NCBI RefSeq assembly: GCF_030687575.1
Contig: NZ_CP117439.1
Span: 1,364,001 to 1,428,000 of the forward strand
Origin: Pseudomonas sp. FP2309
GTDB lineage: Bacteria > Pseudomonadota > Gammaproteobacteria > Pseudomonadales > Pseudomonadaceae
DNA length: 64,000 bases
Direction of reading: 5' to 3'
Made by a program: the position numbers and the translations under genes. Below the pieces are notes generated by a model that made no database searches, was not told where the DNA came from, and saw nothing but the letters and a program-made list of their open reading frames with translations. Positions 47,946 through 57,057 of this stretch are shown piece by piece (the first letter of the stretch is position 1; each line of letters starts with the position of its first letter).

Positions 47946-48656
47946 TTAGTGGCTAGGCCCGAGAAAGGCCAGCCAGCGGCGCTCCGCGAGCCGGAACAGG
48001 CCGACCAGGGCGAAGGTCACGGCCAGGTAGATCAGCGCCGCGATGCCGAACGATTGAAAGGTCATGAAGGTGGCCGAGTTGGCGTCCCGCGCGACTTTGA
48101 GAATGTCCGGGATGGTGGCGGTAAACGCCACCGTGGTCGAGTGCAGCATCAGGATCACTTCGTTGCTGTAGTAGGGCAACGAGCGGCGCAGCGCCGAAGG
48201 CATGATCACGTACGCGTACAGCTTCCAGCCGCTGAGGCCGTAAGCCTTGGCCGCTTCGACTTCGCCATGGGCCATGCTGCGGATCGCTCCGGCGAAGATC
48301 TCCGTTGTGTAGGCGCAGGTGTTGAGCGCGAAGGCCAGAATCGTGCAGTTCATCGCATCACGAAAGAACGCATCCAGCACCGGTTGAGCACGCACGGCGG
48401 CGATGCTGTAGATGCCGGTGTAACAGATCAGCAACTGTATATAGAGCGGCGTGCCGCGAAACAGGTAGGTGTAGAACTGCACCGGCCAACGCACCAGGCG
48501 CCTGCGCGACACGCGGGCGATGGACAGCGGAATCGACACGACAAAGCCGATGATCAGCGCGGCGCTGAGTAACCACAGAGTCATTGCCAGGCCGGTGATG
48601 TGCTGGCCGTCGCTGTAAAGGAACGGGCGCCAGTATTCCTGCAAGAGTTCGATCAT
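47946..48656 (-). CDS. Polar amino-acid ABC transporter permease (AotM/HisM type)
   Basis: The 236-residue inner-membrane permease has about five hydrophobic segments and the EAA loop EVEAAKAYGLSGWKLYAYVIMPSALR that contacts the ATPase. The N-terminal YLFRGTPLYIQLL motif is typical of HisM. It overlaps the HisQ-type gene by 4 bases and precedes the M14-like gene by 9. Confidence 0.92.
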   Translation of the reverse strand: MIELLQEYWRPFLYSDGQHITGLAMTLWLLSAALIIGFVVSIPLSIARVSRRRLVRWPVQFYTYLFRGTPLYIQLLICYTGIYSIAAVRAQPVLDAFFRDAMNCTILAFALNTCAYTTEIFAGAIRSMAHGEVEAAKAYGLSGWKLYAYVIMPSALRRSLPYYSNEVILMLHSTTVAFTATIPDILKVARDANSATFMTFQSFGIAALIYLAVTFALVGLFRLAERRWLAFLGPSH

Positions 48657-49381
48657 CGCACTGCCTCCCGGGCGCCTGCGGAGTAGCGACGTTCCAGGCG
48701 TCGCAAGACAAAGTTGGACGCGCTGGTGATCAGCAGGTAGATCAAGGCGGCCAGCACCAGGAAATAGAACAGTTGATAGGTGCTCTTGCCGGCGTCCTGG
48801 GCGGCTTTGACCAGGTCGGCCAGGCCGATGATCGACACCAGCGCGGTGGCCTTGAGCATCACCATCCAGTTATTGCCGATGCCCGGCAGGGCAAAGCGCA
48901 TCATCTGCGGGAAGGTCACGTAGCGGAACCGCTGCCCGCGCTTGAGTCCATAGGCGGTGGCGGCTTCCAACTGGCCACGGGGCACGGCAAGGATCGCGCC
49001 GCGGAACGTCTCGGTGAAGTACGCACCATAGATAAAGCCCAGGGTGATGACCCCGGCGCTGAATGGGTCGATCTCGATGTACTCCCATTCCATAAAATCG
49101 GTAAGGCCGGTCAGCCAGGTTTGCAGGCTGTAGAAAATCAGCAGCATCAGCACCAGGTCGGGTACACCGCGAATCAATGTGGTGTAGAGCTGGGCGGGAA
49201 TGCGCAGGAAGGGCAGGCTGGAGAGTTTGGCGCTGGCGCCGAGCAGGCCCAGCAACACGCTGACGGCCAGGGACAGCACCGACAACTTGAGGGTCATCCA
49301 GGTGCCTTGCAGCAACAACGGGCCGAAACCCTTCAGGCTGAACGCGCTCAGCCCGAGGGTTTGCAACAGATCTTCGAACAT
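48653..49381 (-). CDS. Polar amino-acid ABC transporter permease (AotQ/HisQ type)
   Basis: The 242-residue permease has five predicted helices, TLIRGVPDLVLMLLIFY near residue 70, and the EAA loop QLEAATAYGLKRGQRFRYVTFPQMMR. It is the first of two permeases and follows the binding-protein gene by 57 bases. Confidence 0.92.
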   Translation of the reverse strand: MFEDLLQTLGLSAFSLKGFGPLLLQGTWMTLKLSVLSLAVSVLLGLLGASAKLSSLPFLRIPAQLYTTLIRGVPDLVLMLLIFYSLQTWLTGLTDFMEWEYIEIDPFSAGVITLGFIYGAYFTETFRGAILAVPRGQLEAATAYGLKRGQRFRYVTFPQMMRFALPGIGNNWMVMLKATALVSIIGLADLVKAAQDAGKSTYQLFYFLVLAALIYLLITSASNFVLRRLERRYSAGAREAVR

Positions 49382-49438
49382 AAATCAGGACCTATGGCGA
49401 TAAAAAAGCGCCCCTCCAGCGGAGGAGCGCCCCAGGCA

Positions 49439-50218
49439 TTATTTGCCGCTGTACAGGTTCAGATCGCCAAAGTGTTTTTTCTGGATAGTGGCGTAGGTGC
49501 CATCATCGTGTAACGCTTTGATACCTTTATCCAAAAGCGCCTTGAGCTCAGTGTTACCTTTTTTGATACCGATCGCGGTTTTCGACGGCAGCAGCGGGTC
49601 ATCAATTGCCGCGCTGACTTCGTAGCCGGCACCGGCCGGCGACTTCAGAAAGCCCAGTTCGGCTTGCAGCATGTCTTGTACGGAGGCGTCGAGGCGGCCG
49701 GAGGTCAGGTCAGCGTAGACCTGGTCCTGGTTGGCGTAGGCCTTGGTGGTCACGCCGGCCTTGTCCAGCACGGCCTTGGCGTAGGCTTCCTGGATGGTGC
49801 CTTGCTCGTAGCCCACGGATTTGCCCTTGAGCGACTCAGGGGTGGAGTAGCCTGCGCCTTTTTTGAACACCAGCGAGGTTGGGCCGGAGAACAGTTCGTT
49901 GGAGAAGTCGATGGCCTTTTCACGCACCGGGGTCACGGTCATGGACGAAATCACGCCGTCGAACTTGTTGGCCTTCAGGCCTGGAATCATGCCGTCGAAG
50001 TCACTTTCGACCCACTTACACTTGACCTTCAGCTCGGCACAGATGGCATTGCCCAGGTCGATATCGAAGCCTACCAGGCTGCCGTCGGCGGCTTTGGATT
50101 CGAACGGTGCGTAGGACGGATCGACACCAAAACGCAATTCCTTGTATTCCTTGGCCAGCGCGGTACCTGCGGCCATGCACAGAGCCAGTGCAGAAAGGGT
50201 CAGCAATGCTTTTTTCAT
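49439..50218 (-). CDS. Lysine/arginine/ornithine/histidine-type periplasmic binding protein (AotJ/HisJ type)
   Basis: The 259-residue family-3 solute-binding protein has a Sec signal peptide (cut after AGTALA), then KELRFGVDPSYAPFESKAADGSL, the typical mature start, and a single Cys pair (C68/C75 region, AICAELKVKCKW) as in LAO-binding proteins. The ligand is probably a basic amino acid. I chose ATG 50218 at the signal peptide; a GTG at 50239 adds seven residues. It is the first gene of the operon, preceded by a sigma-54-type promoter. Confidence 0.92.
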   Translation of the reverse strand: MKKALLTLSALALCMAAGTALAKEYKELRFGVDPSYAPFESKAADGSLVGFDIDLGNAICAELKVKCKWVESDFDGMIPGLKANKFDGVISSMTVTPVREKAIDFSNELFSGPTSLVFKKGAGYSTPESLKGKSVGYEQGTIQEAYAKAVLDKAGVTTKAYANQDQVYADLTSGRLDASVQDMLQAELGFLKSPAGAGYEVSAAIDDPLLPSKTAIGIKKGNTELKALLDKGIKALHDDGTYATIQKKHFGDLNLYSGK

Positions 50219-50298
50219 TATGTAATCCCTGGAAACCAAGATAAGCGCTTGTGGCGCGTTTAGGACTGTTACTGAACGGTGTCAGACGGGTCACTGGT

Positions 50299-50314
50299 AG
50301 CAATTTCTGCACCA
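50299..50314 (-). promoter_or_regulatory. Candidate sigma-54 (RpoN) promoter of the transporter operon
   Basis: On the minus strand TGGTGCAGAAATTGCT keeps the invariant GG and GC with exactly 10 bases between them and the TTGCW end of the RpoN consensus. Two bases of the -24 CAC core differ. It predicts a start near 50288 and a 70-base leader. Amino-acid ABC operons of Pseudomonas are often RpoN-dependent. Confidence 0.5.
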
Positions 50315-50379
50315 TAGTTCCGAATGCGCTTGCGAATGGTCGTTTTAAAAGGAAGGAAGAGGGTTTTTGGAGTGTAGGT

Positions 50380-50399
50380 GATGCCCATTTTTGGGCATC
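50380..50399 (-). promoter_or_regulatory. Perfect dyad upstream of the RpoN-type promoter
   Basis: GATGCCCA-4 bases-TGGGCATC lies about 70-100 bases upstream of the candidate -12 element, the range used by sigma-54 enhancer-binding proteins. It does not match the AauR (TTCGG-N4-CCGAA) or NtrC consensus. On either strand it lacks a T-run directly after the stem, so it is not a clear ligase terminator. Confidence 0.45.
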
Positions 50400-50433
50400 G
50401 AAAAAACGCTGCTTTTTTTTGGTGCGCGTCTGG

Positions 50434-52068
50434 TCAACTTAACAAGTCCTGCAAGGTTGCCAAGCTGTCTGCCTCGTCCACCGCTTTATCCTGCCGCCAG
50501 CGCAGCATCCTGGGGAAACGCACCGCGATCCCGCTCTTGTGGCGCTTGGACAGGGCAATGCCTTCAAAGCCCAATTCGAACACCATGCTCGGTGTCACGC
50601 TGCTGACCGGGCCGAATTTCTCCACGGTGGTCTTGCGCACAACCGCGTCGACTTTGCGCATTTCCTCGTCAGTCAGCCCTGAATAGGCCTTGGCGAACGG
50701 CACCAGGCTGCGCTCGCTGCCGGGCGGGCCATCCCACACGGCGAAGGTGTAATCGCTGTACAAGCTGGCGCGCCGGCCGTGCCCGCGTTGGGCGTAGATC
50801 AATACCGCGTCGACGCTGAACGGGTCGACTTTCCATTTCCACCACAGGCCCATGTCCTTGGTGCGACCGACGCCGTAGAGGCCGCTGCGATCCTTGAGCA
50901 TCATGCCTTCCACGCCGAGGCTGCGGGAGGCTTCGCGTTGCCGGGCCAAGTCCTGCCAGGTGGCGCCCGTCAGCAACGGCGAAGGCCGCAAGACGGGCTG
51001 GTCGCACCTGTCAATCACCTGCTCCAATCGGGTGCGACGTTCTGCCAGGGCGTGGTTGCGCCAATCCTCACCCTCATGCTCCAGCAGGTCATAGGCCAGG
51101 ATCGCCACCGGCGCATCCTCCAGTACCTTTTTGCTCAAAGTCTTGCGACCGATGCGCTGTTGCAACAGGGCGAACGGCTGCACCGCGTCCTTCCACACCA
51201 CGATTTCGCCGTCGATCACCGTGCCGTCGGGCAGGCCACTGACCAGGCTGTGGAGTTCCGGAAAGCGTTCGGTGACCAACTCTTCGCCTCGGGACCAGAC
51301 CCACAACCGGCCCTCGCGTTTAACCAATTGCGCGCGAATACCGTCCCACTTCCACTCTACCTGCCAGTCCGCGGGCGGGCCGAGCAGGGCATCGAATTGT
51401 TCCGGCGGTTGCGCCAGCCCATGGGCCAGAAAAAACGGATAAGGCTGACCGCCCCGCTGCGCATGCTCGTCAGCGGATTCGGCGGCAATCAGTTTGAGGT
51501 AGCCCTGGGGCGTAGGACGATTGGACAGATCGGTGTAGCCCACCAGACGCTGGGCGACCCGCTTGCTGTCCAGTCCGGCCATGGCCGCAAGCGCGCGGGT
51601 CACCAGGAGTTTGGACACGCCGACGCGGAAGCTGCCGGTGATCAGCTTGATGCACACCATCAGGCTGGGTTGATCCAGTTGCGCCCACAGCGCCGGCAAG
51701 CGCTCGGCCAGGTCCAGGGGCGACAGGCCGCGCAGGGGCAGGAGCTTTTCTTCGAGCCACACCGCCAGGCCGTCTTCTGAGGTGTAGGTCGATTCGGGCA
51801 GCAGCAGGGAAATGGTCTCGGCGAGGTCGCCCACCGATTGGTAGCTCTCCTCGAACAGCCACGGCTCGATGCCGGCGGCTTCGGTTGCCATGTCCCGCAG
51901 CAGGCGCGTGGGCACCAGCTGTCGGGGCCGCCCGCCGGATAAAAAGTACACCGCCCAGGCGGCGTCCTGTGGGGGAGCCTGCAGGAAATAGGCTTGCAAC
52001 GCCGCGAGCTTGGCGTTGCTGGAGGTGGTGGCGTCGAGGTTGGCGTACAACTCGGCGAAGGCCTTCAT
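50434..52068 (-). CDS. ATP-dependent DNA ligase of the Lhr/PdeM repair cluster
   Basis: The 544-residue ligase seals nicks with ATP. The adenylated Lys240 is in EWKWDGIR (motif I); motif III/IV/V residues follow, including DGEIVVWKD and EGMMLKDRSGLY and WWKWK. An N-terminal helical DNA-binding domain (residues 1-210) precedes the core. It overlaps the exonuclease gene by 4 bases. The family normally sits with lhr and pdeM; here the transporter operon follows instead. Confidence 0.93.
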   Translation of the reverse strand: MKAFAELYANLDATTSSNAKLAALQAYFLQAPPQDAAWAVYFLSGGRPRQLVPTRLLRDMATEAAGIEPWLFEESYQSVGDLAETISLLLPESTYTSEDGLAVWLEEKLLPLRGLSPLDLAERLPALWAQLDQPSLMVCIKLITGSFRVGVSKLLVTRALAAMAGLDSKRVAQRLVGYTDLSNRPTPQGYLKLIAAESADEHAQRGGQPYPFFLAHGLAQPPEQFDALLGPPADWQVEWKWDGIRAQLVKREGRLWVWSRGEELVTERFPELHSLVSGLPDGTVIDGEIVVWKDAVQPFALLQQRIGRKTLSKKVLEDAPVAILAYDLLEHEGEDWRNHALAERRTRLEQVIDRCDQPVLRPSPLLTGATWQDLARQREASRSLGVEGMMLKDRSGLYGVGRTKDMGLWWKWKVDPFSVDAVLIYAQRGHGRRASLYSDYTFAVWDGPPGSERSLVPFAKAYSGLTDEEMRKVDAVVRKTTVEKFGPVSSVTPSMVFELGFEGIALSKRHKSGIAVRFPRMLRWRQDKAVDEADSLATLQDLLS

Positions 52069-53069
52069 GCCGTGGCTTCCTCTTCATCATCGCCGTATTC
52101 GGTGCTGAAGCCTTGGGCGTCCAGGCCTTTCTCGCGCAGGTGGCGCACCAAGACGCCGACGGAGCCGTGGGTAACCATCACCCGCTCAGCGCCGGTTTGC
52201 TCGATGGCCCACAACAGGCCTGGCCAGTCGGCGTGATCCGACAGCACAAAGCCACGGTCCACCCCACGCCGCCGCCTTGTGCCGCGCAGGCGCATCCAGC
52301 CGCTGGCGAAGGCGTCGCTGTAGTCGCCAAAGCGCTTGATCCAACTGCTGCCCCCGGCGGACGGCGGGGCGATGATCAGGGCCTGGCGCAGCAACGGGTC
52401 GGTTTTTTTGAAGTCGCCGGCGTAAAGGGTCTCGGGAATGTAGATGCCGGCCTCGCGATAAACCCGGTTCAGCGGCTCGACGGCACCATGGCTGAGAATC
52501 GGGCCGATGCCGGCGTCGATCCCATGCAGGATGCGCTGAGCCTTGCCGAAGGAATAGCAGAACAACACGCTGGCCTTGCCGAGCGCGACGTTGCCCTGCC
52601 ACCAGTCGTTGATGCCGGCAAAGATCTGCGCCTGGGGCTGCCAGCGGTAGATCGGCAGGCCGAAGGTGGATTCGGTGATGAACGTATGGCAGCGCACCGG
52701 CTCGAAGGGCGCGCAGGTGCCATCGGGCTCGACCTTGTAATCGCCCGACGCCACCCAGACTTCGCCCCCATACTCCAGGCGCACCTGGGCCGAGCCGAGC
52801 ACGTGCCCTGCCGGGTGGAAACTCAAGGTCACGCCGTGGTGCAGCAACCGTTCGCCATAGGCCAGGGTTTGCAGGTTGATGTCCTGGCCCAGGCGCGAAC
52901 GCAGGATGCCTTCGCCGGGCGCGGCGGCCAGGTAGTGGGTGTTGCCGGTACGCGCGTGGTCGCCGTGGGCATGGGTGATGACCGCACGTTCAACCGGGCG
53001 CCAGGGGTCGATGTAGAAGTCTCCGGCAGGGCAGTAAAGGCCCTCGGGGCGTGCGATGACAAGATCCAT
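52065..53069 (-). CDS. Ligase-associated DNA damage response exonuclease (MBL/beta-CASP fold)
   Basis: The 334-residue metallo-beta-lactamase-fold nuclease has HAHGDH at residues 33-38 (H33, H35, D37, H38), a further His in FHPAGHVLGSAQ, and DH in VLSDHADWPG. The family is a metal-dependent DNA exonuclease of the Lhr cluster. It heads the minus-strand repair set and is translationally coupled (ATGA) to the ligase. No CTG-N10-CAG box is seen ahead of it. Confidence 0.92.
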   Translation of the reverse strand: MDLVIARPEGLYCPAGDFYIDPWRPVERAVITHAHGDHARTGNTHYLAAAPGEGILRSRLGQDINLQTLAYGERLLHHGVTLSFHPAGHVLGSAQVRLEYGGEVWVASGDYKVEPDGTCAPFEPVRCHTFITESTFGLPIYRWQPQAQIFAGINDWWQGNVALGKASVLFCYSFGKAQRILHGIDAGIGPILSHGAVEPLNRVYREAGIYIPETLYAGDFKKTDPLLRQALIIAPPSAGGSSWIKRFGDYSDAFASGWMRLRGTRRRRGVDRGFVLSDHADWPGLLWAIEQTGAERVMVTHGSVGVLVRHLREKGLDAQGFSTEYGDDEEEATA

Positions 53070-53141
53070 GGGCGTGCCGGGGGCGATGGGCTTATCAGGT
53101 ATGAGGCGGGGGCGAACGCAGAAGTTCTATCGGAATGCACG

Positions 53142-53183
53142 CGGCGCCAATGTGGGGGGAACGCCCTCCCGCATTTGGCGCCG
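53142..53183. repeat. Long GC-rich hairpin between quiP and the exonuclease gene
   Basis: CGGCGCCAA..GGGGGG pairs with CCCTCCC..TTTGGCGCCG through about 18 pairs with one bulge and wobbles. It lies 11 bases after the quiP stop on the minus strand and has no T-run; it is a REP-like 3' stem or weak terminator. Confidence 0.55.
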
Positions 53184-53194
53184 GTGACTTCAGA

Positions 53195-55636
53195 TTATTT
53201 GCCCGGCGTGAGGGTCAGCCTGGCTTTGCCATACACTTTCTCGAAGTTTTGCGGCTGCATCGGAAAGCTCAGGTATTGCGCCTTGAGCGACGGCTCGATG
53301 CCATTGGCATAGTTGGGGCTGGCCGGGTTGCCGGATTGGCCGATGCCGCCTTGGCCCATCATCGGCTCCGTCTGGCTGAAGTCGACGATCATGCGCAGCG
53401 CCGGCACTTGGGTGGTGTCGAAGCTCTGCCCCCAGTTATACGGCGCGGGGTTCAGGGTGTTGTGGTCGCCGCCGGACGCCAGCGGGCCGCGGATCACTTG
53501 GCCCGTGGTGTTTTTCCAGGTGGTGCTGTGCAGTTTGCCCCATTGCCAGGCTTTGTGATCGGCACCCAACTGGCTGTCGCCGGCAGTTATCGCCGCGGCG
53601 AGGCTGCGGGCGAGGATCGCCGGCTTGTCTTCCTTTTGCGCGGTGCGCAGGTCATCCCAGAACGGGCTGTCTTCGCGGCCCAACAGGTGGTCGGCTTGCG
53701 CGGCGTAGGACAGGTTCGCGTTGCTCACGAAGGCTTTCCAACTGGCGCTGGTTTCCGGGCCCAGTTCGTCGAGGAAGATCTGTCGGGTGCTTTCCTGCAG
53801 GAACAACTCGTACAGCGCAGCGTCGGCGGATGTCGACGCGAGGCGTCCGTCGAAGGCCATCAGGCGAGCCAGCGCTTCGCGGGCCTTGGCCTGCTCGGCG
53901 GCGGGCAGGGCATCAATCGCCTGTTTCAGCGGTTGGGCCATGCCCGGTGCCTGGAACATGGTCTTCAGCTTGGCGGCGAAGAGGGTGGTCTGGTCGTATT
54001 GCATGGCAATCATGCTGCGCGTGTCGTGCTTGCCGGCATTGGCCAGTTGCGCCAGGCGCTCGCTGCGTTCCGGCGCATCCCAGGAATTGGACAACTGCAT
54101 GCCGTAACCGCGCGGCGCGGTGCGCTGGTTGGCGGTGCCGATCCAGCCTTGGGCCGGGTCCTGATCGTAGGGGTGCAGCATCGCGTCGGCGTAACCGTCC
54201 CAGTCAAAGCGCGTGTCCCAGCCTGGCGAGGGCAACAGGCCTTCGCCTTCGCGGCGGTTGGGGAAGCGGCCGGTGACCTGCCAGCCAATACTGGTGGCGT
54301 CGGCAAACACCATGTTCAAAGCGATTGCGCGGATTTCCCGGGTCGCGTCCGATGCCTTGCCGATGGTTTGCGCGCGGGACAGGTCGAAGAACGCGTCCAG
54401 GCTTTTGTCGTCCTTGAAGTCGGCGGTTTGCAGGGCCAGGCCCAGGCCGCTGGTCAACGCCTGGCTGCTGTTGAGCAGGGCGCCGTGACGGGTTTCGTAC
54501 ACCACTTCGCGAATCGAGCGCTGGCCTTTGACGAAGAAGGTTTCGTTACGCACGCCGGCCGGCAGCCATTTGCCGTTGTTCTCGTAGTACAAGGCGTTGC
54601 CTTGGCGTTTGACCTTTTCGAGGAACAGGTCCTGGGTGTCACCCTTGACCGTGCTCATGCTCCACGCCACTTTGCCGTTGAACCCGGACAACAGCGTCGG
54701 CAGCCCGGCAATCGAGGCGCCGACGGCCTGGTATTTCGGTGCGCGGATCTGCACATAGTTCCACGGCGACGGGGCCTGCGGCTGGGCGGCGAGGTCGTTG
54801 GCCAACAGGCTTTTGCCGCTGCGGCTGCGTTGCGGGCCGATGGCCCAGTTGCTCGAGGTGGTGACAGCCAGCGAGTTGAGGCTGCTCAGTTGCTGGCTGA
54901 CGGTATCGAGCCCCGCAAGGCCGGTGATCTGGCCGAGGTTCACACCTTTGAGTTTCTCGGCTTCGGCCAGGGGGATCGGTTCATCCGGTGCGCTTGGGGT
55001 GAGCCAGGCCAGCTTGTCGACGCCGACTTTTTGCGCGAGCACCAGGGCGGCCAACTCTTCCTGCAAGTTGGCCGATTCGCTGAAATTGAGCAGGCAGAAC
55101 AGCAACGCCGAATCTTCCGGCTTCCAGTACTCGGGCTTATAGCCGGTCTGGGCCAGGTCCGGCGGCAGCTTGTCGCGGTAGCGGAACAGATAGGCGTTGA
55201 CGCCCCGCGCATACACTTCGAAGAAACGCTTGAGGCGTGGACTGGAGGCGTTATACAGCTCGCCGGCGCTTTTTTTCAGGTTGACCGCGCGCATAAAGCG
55301 GTCGACATCCAGCACCTGCGGTCCGGACATCTCTGCCAGACGACCCTGGGCCAGCAGACGCAGCGTGACCATTTGGGTGATGCGATCACTGGCATGCACA
55401 TAGCCAAGGCTGAACAGCGCGTCGTGGAAGGTGTTGCTCTCGATCAGCGGCATGCCTTGGGCATTGCGGCGCACCGAGACGTTCTGGGCCAAGCCTTTGA
55501 TCGGTTGCACGCCGGCAACCGGTGGCAGGGTGTCCTGGGTGCTCTGGAGCTGGCAACCGGCCAGGCTTAATGCACTGGCCACTGCCGCGGCAACGCCGAA
55601 CCGGGGAAGAAAATGTGAGAGGGCTGGCGAGGCCAT
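53195..55636 (-). CDS. quiP: Penicillin-amidase-family acylase, QuiP type (lipoprotein)
   Basis: The 813-residue Ntn-hydrolase precursor resembles P. aeruginosa QuiP, an acyl-homoserine-lactone acylase. A lipobox LSLAGC (Cys28) suggests a lipoprotein, unlike PvdQ. The chain should be cut before the nucleophile Ser261 ([11 protein letters not shown]). The conserved NDPHL-type loop after it reads [10 protein letters not shown], so the usual His is missing. The catalytic Asn of the family can be placed in [17 protein letters not shown] lies 8 bases before ATG. Neighbouring SEC-C, YchJ and OmpA genes reproduce the P. aeruginosa quiP locus. AHL hydrolysis is inferred, not shown. Confidence 0.85.
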   Translation of the reverse strand: MASPALSHFLPRFGVAAAVASALSLAGCQLQSTQDTLPPVAGVQPIKGLAQNVSVRRNAQGMPLIESNTFHDALFSLGYVHASDRITQMVTLRLLAQGRLAEMSGPQVLDVDRFMRAVNLKKSAGELYNASSPRLKRFFEVYARGVNAYLFRYRDKLPPDLAQTGYKPEYWKPEDSALLFCLLNFSESANLQEELAALVLAQKVGVDKLAWLTPSAPDEPIPLAEAEKLKGVNLGQITGLAGLDTVSQQLSSLNSLAVTTSSNWAIGPQRSRSGKSLLANDLAAQPQAPSPWNYVQIRAPKYQAVGASIAGLPTLLSGFNGKVAWSMSTVKGDTQDLFLEKVKRQGNALYYENNGKWLPAGVRNETFFVKGQRSIREVVYETRHGALLNSSQALTSGLGLALQTADFKDDKSLDAFFDLSRAQTIGKASDATREIRAIALNMVFADATSIGWQVTGRFPNRREGEGLLPSPGWDTRFDWDGYADAMLHPYDQDPAQGWIGTANQRTAPRGYGMQLSNSWDAPERSERLAQLANAGKHDTRSMIAMQYDQTTLFAAKLKTMFQAPGMAQPLKQAIDALPAAEQAKAREALARLMAFDGRLASTSADAALYELFLQESTRQIFLDELGPETSASWKAFVSNANLSYAAQADHLLGREDSPFWDDLRTAQKEDKPAILARSLAAAITAGDSQLGADHKAWQWGKLHSTTWKNTTGQVIRGPLASGGDHNTLNPAPYNWGQSFDTTQVPALRMIVDFSQTEPMMGQGGIGQSGNPASPNYANGIEPSLKAQYLSFPMQPQNFEKVYGKARLTLTPGK

Positions 55637-55837
55637 GGCAAAGCTCCTGCGGGGGGTGGCGTCAGTAAAGGCGCTACGTTAGTGAGCGCGGCGAAACGAC
55701 GCAAGCAGCAGTTTTGGCAATTGCGTGAGAACTTGAATCTTGCACAAACCAGTGTGGCGGCGGCTTGACTGCGCAGGCCTTCAGGTCAGGGTTTCGGCAG
55801 GTCCAGGTTCATGGCCTTGCGTCGGCCCTGGCGAGCA

Positions 55838-55863
55838 GTGTGAGGGAACGCGCTCCCTCACAC
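55838..55863. repeat. REP-like hairpin upstream of quiP
   Basis: GTGTGAGGGA/TCCCTCACAC (10-bp perfect stem, 6-base loop) lies between the SEC-C gene and quiP. No T-run is present. The rest of the 247-base gap (55637-55883) holds no other feature I can support. Confidence 0.55.
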
Positions 55864-55883
55864 ACGTGAGCAGCCGGCGCGCT

Positions 55884-56084
55884 TTACGCCCCGTGGCACT
55901 TCTTGAATTTCTTCTCGCTGCCGCACGGGCACGGATCGTTGCGACCCACGTCCTTCAAGGCGTTGCGCACCGGCTCCTGGTGAGCGTGGCCGCAGTTGGG
56001 ACCGTGGACATGGCCGTGGTCGTGATCATGGTGATCGTGATCGTGGTTGCAGTCAGGACCATGCACATGGGGTTGCTGAGTCAT
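55884..56084 (-). CDS. Small His-rich SEC-C motif protein
   Basis: The 66-residue protein has an N-terminal half with repeated HDHD/HGP stretches (14 or more His) and a C-terminal SEC-C zinc motif [23 protein letters not shown] binds zinc and mediates contact with SecB or ribosomes in SecA. The His-rich half should also bind metal. It overlaps the LEA-like gene by 4 bases and is last of a small operon with ychJ-type and DUF6231-type genes. Confidence 0.85.
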   Translation of the reverse strand: MTQQPHVHGPDCNHDHDHHDHDHGHVHGPNCGHAHQEPVRNALKDVGRNDPCPCGSEKKFKKCHGA

Positions 56085-56563
56085 TGATGTCGCTCCGGAA
56101 TAAAATCGCCGGGGATTATCACGCCATTGTGGGCGACCTGCACGTCATAACCGATGAATAATCCGGTTTTCAGCTCACCTTCCAGGCGATAGGGCACGGG
56201 TTTGTCGGGATTTTTCAGCATATGCACCACGTCGCGAATCTGCGGCCACAGGTTGGTGCGCACCGATACCTTGAAGAACGCATGGCCCCGGGGCGGGACG
56301 GTCAGCCATTCGTTGGACTCGCCTTCGGTGAGCACAAAGTCGTCCAGGGTGACCTTATAGATCAGGCCGCGCACGGTCAGGTCGGCGTCTTCACGGTTGT
56401 CCACGCGAAAGTACAGTTTGAACTTCTGCTCCAGCAGCTTGGCCCGCACCACTTCGACTTTGACCAGGGACACGTGGGGCGGCGGCGAATCGTCTTCGAA
56501 CCAGGACGCACAGCCGCTCAGGCCAAACATTAACGCCAGCATCAAGCTGTAGATCCGGAGCAT
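56081..56563 (-). CDS. LEA type 2 (WHy-domain) lipoprotein
   Basis: The 160-residue protein has lipobox GLSGC (Cys18) and a beta-rich WHy/LEA14 domain (about residues 30-140; [24 protein letters not shown]). In plants and archaea the domain is linked to desiccation tolerance; in bacteria the role is unclear. It is coupled to the SEC-C gene and follows the YchJ-type gene by 18 bases. Confidence 0.85.
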   Translation of the reverse strand: MLRIYSLMLALMFGLSGCASWFEDDSPPPHVSLVKVEVVRAKLLEQKFKLYFRVDNREDADLTVRGLIYKVTLDDFVLTEGESNEWLTVPPRGHAFFKVSVRTNLWPQIRDVVHMLKNPDKPVPYRLEGELKTGLFIGYDVQVAHNGVIIPGDFIPERHQ

Positions 56564-56581
56564 GGCGTGGGTCCTTGGTGG

Positions 56582-57052
56582 TCAGAAGTAGCCGGCGCAG
56601 CACTTCTTGAATTTTTGTCCGCTGCCGCACAGGCACGCATCGTTGCGCCCGGCTTTGACTTGCACCGTAGGATCGATGAAGTACCAGCGCCCGTCATTCT
56701 GTACGAAAGAAGACTGTTCGCGGTGACTATGTTCGCCGCTGCTGTCATGCCAGCGCGCGGTAAAGGTCACGAAGGCATGTTCCGGCTGGCCGCCGAACAC
56801 CTCGGAGCTTTCCACCTCAAGGCCAAGCCAGGTGCTTTGGGCGCTCCAGGCGCTGATGGCGTCGCGGTCCAGGCCGGCTTGTTGCGCTGGCAGCGTGGTG
56901 GCCACCAGGTAGTCCACCAGGCCCAGCACATAGGCGCTGTAGCGCGAACGCATCAACGCGCTGGCGCAGGGTGCCGGGTGGCCTGCGTGATAATGGCCGC
57001 AGCAGGCATCCAGCAGGTTGCCACTGCCGCAGGGGCAAATGGATGTACTCAT
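56582..57052 (-). CDS. YchJ-family protein with two SEC-C motifs
   Basis: The 156-residue protein has an N-terminal [17 protein letters not shown] and a C-terminal [13 protein letters not shown], bracketing an NTF2-like YchJ core ([19 protein letters not shown]). The start MSTSICPCG at 57052 is set by the SEC-C motif; an ATG at 57067 lies five codons upstream. It is the second SEC-C protein of the cluster. Function unknown. Confidence 0.9.
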   Translation of the reverse strand: MSTSICPCGSGNLLDACCGHYHAGHPAPCASALMRSRYSAYVLGLVDYLVATTLPAQQAGLDRDAISAWSAQSTWLGLEVESSEVFGGQPEHAFVTFTARWHDSSGEHSHREQSSFVQNDGRWYFIDPTVQVKAGRNDACLCGSGQKFKKCCAGYF

Positions 57053-57057
57053 CGGGT

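Noticed and set aside
50219..50433. ArgR binding site ahead of the transporter operon
   Set aside because: TGTCAG occurs near 50280 but the spaced repeat of the Pseudomonas ArgR site is not present.
43501..53069. Defence system or mobile island
   Set aside because: The helicase/nuclease/ligase mix looks like a defence locus at first sight, but the families are the known Lhr-associated repair set and no integrase, toxin or restriction gene is present.
53195..55636. Assignment as PvdQ
   Set aside because: The lipobox, overall sequence and SEC-C/YchJ/OmpA neighbourhood fit the quiP locus, and no pyoverdine gene is near.
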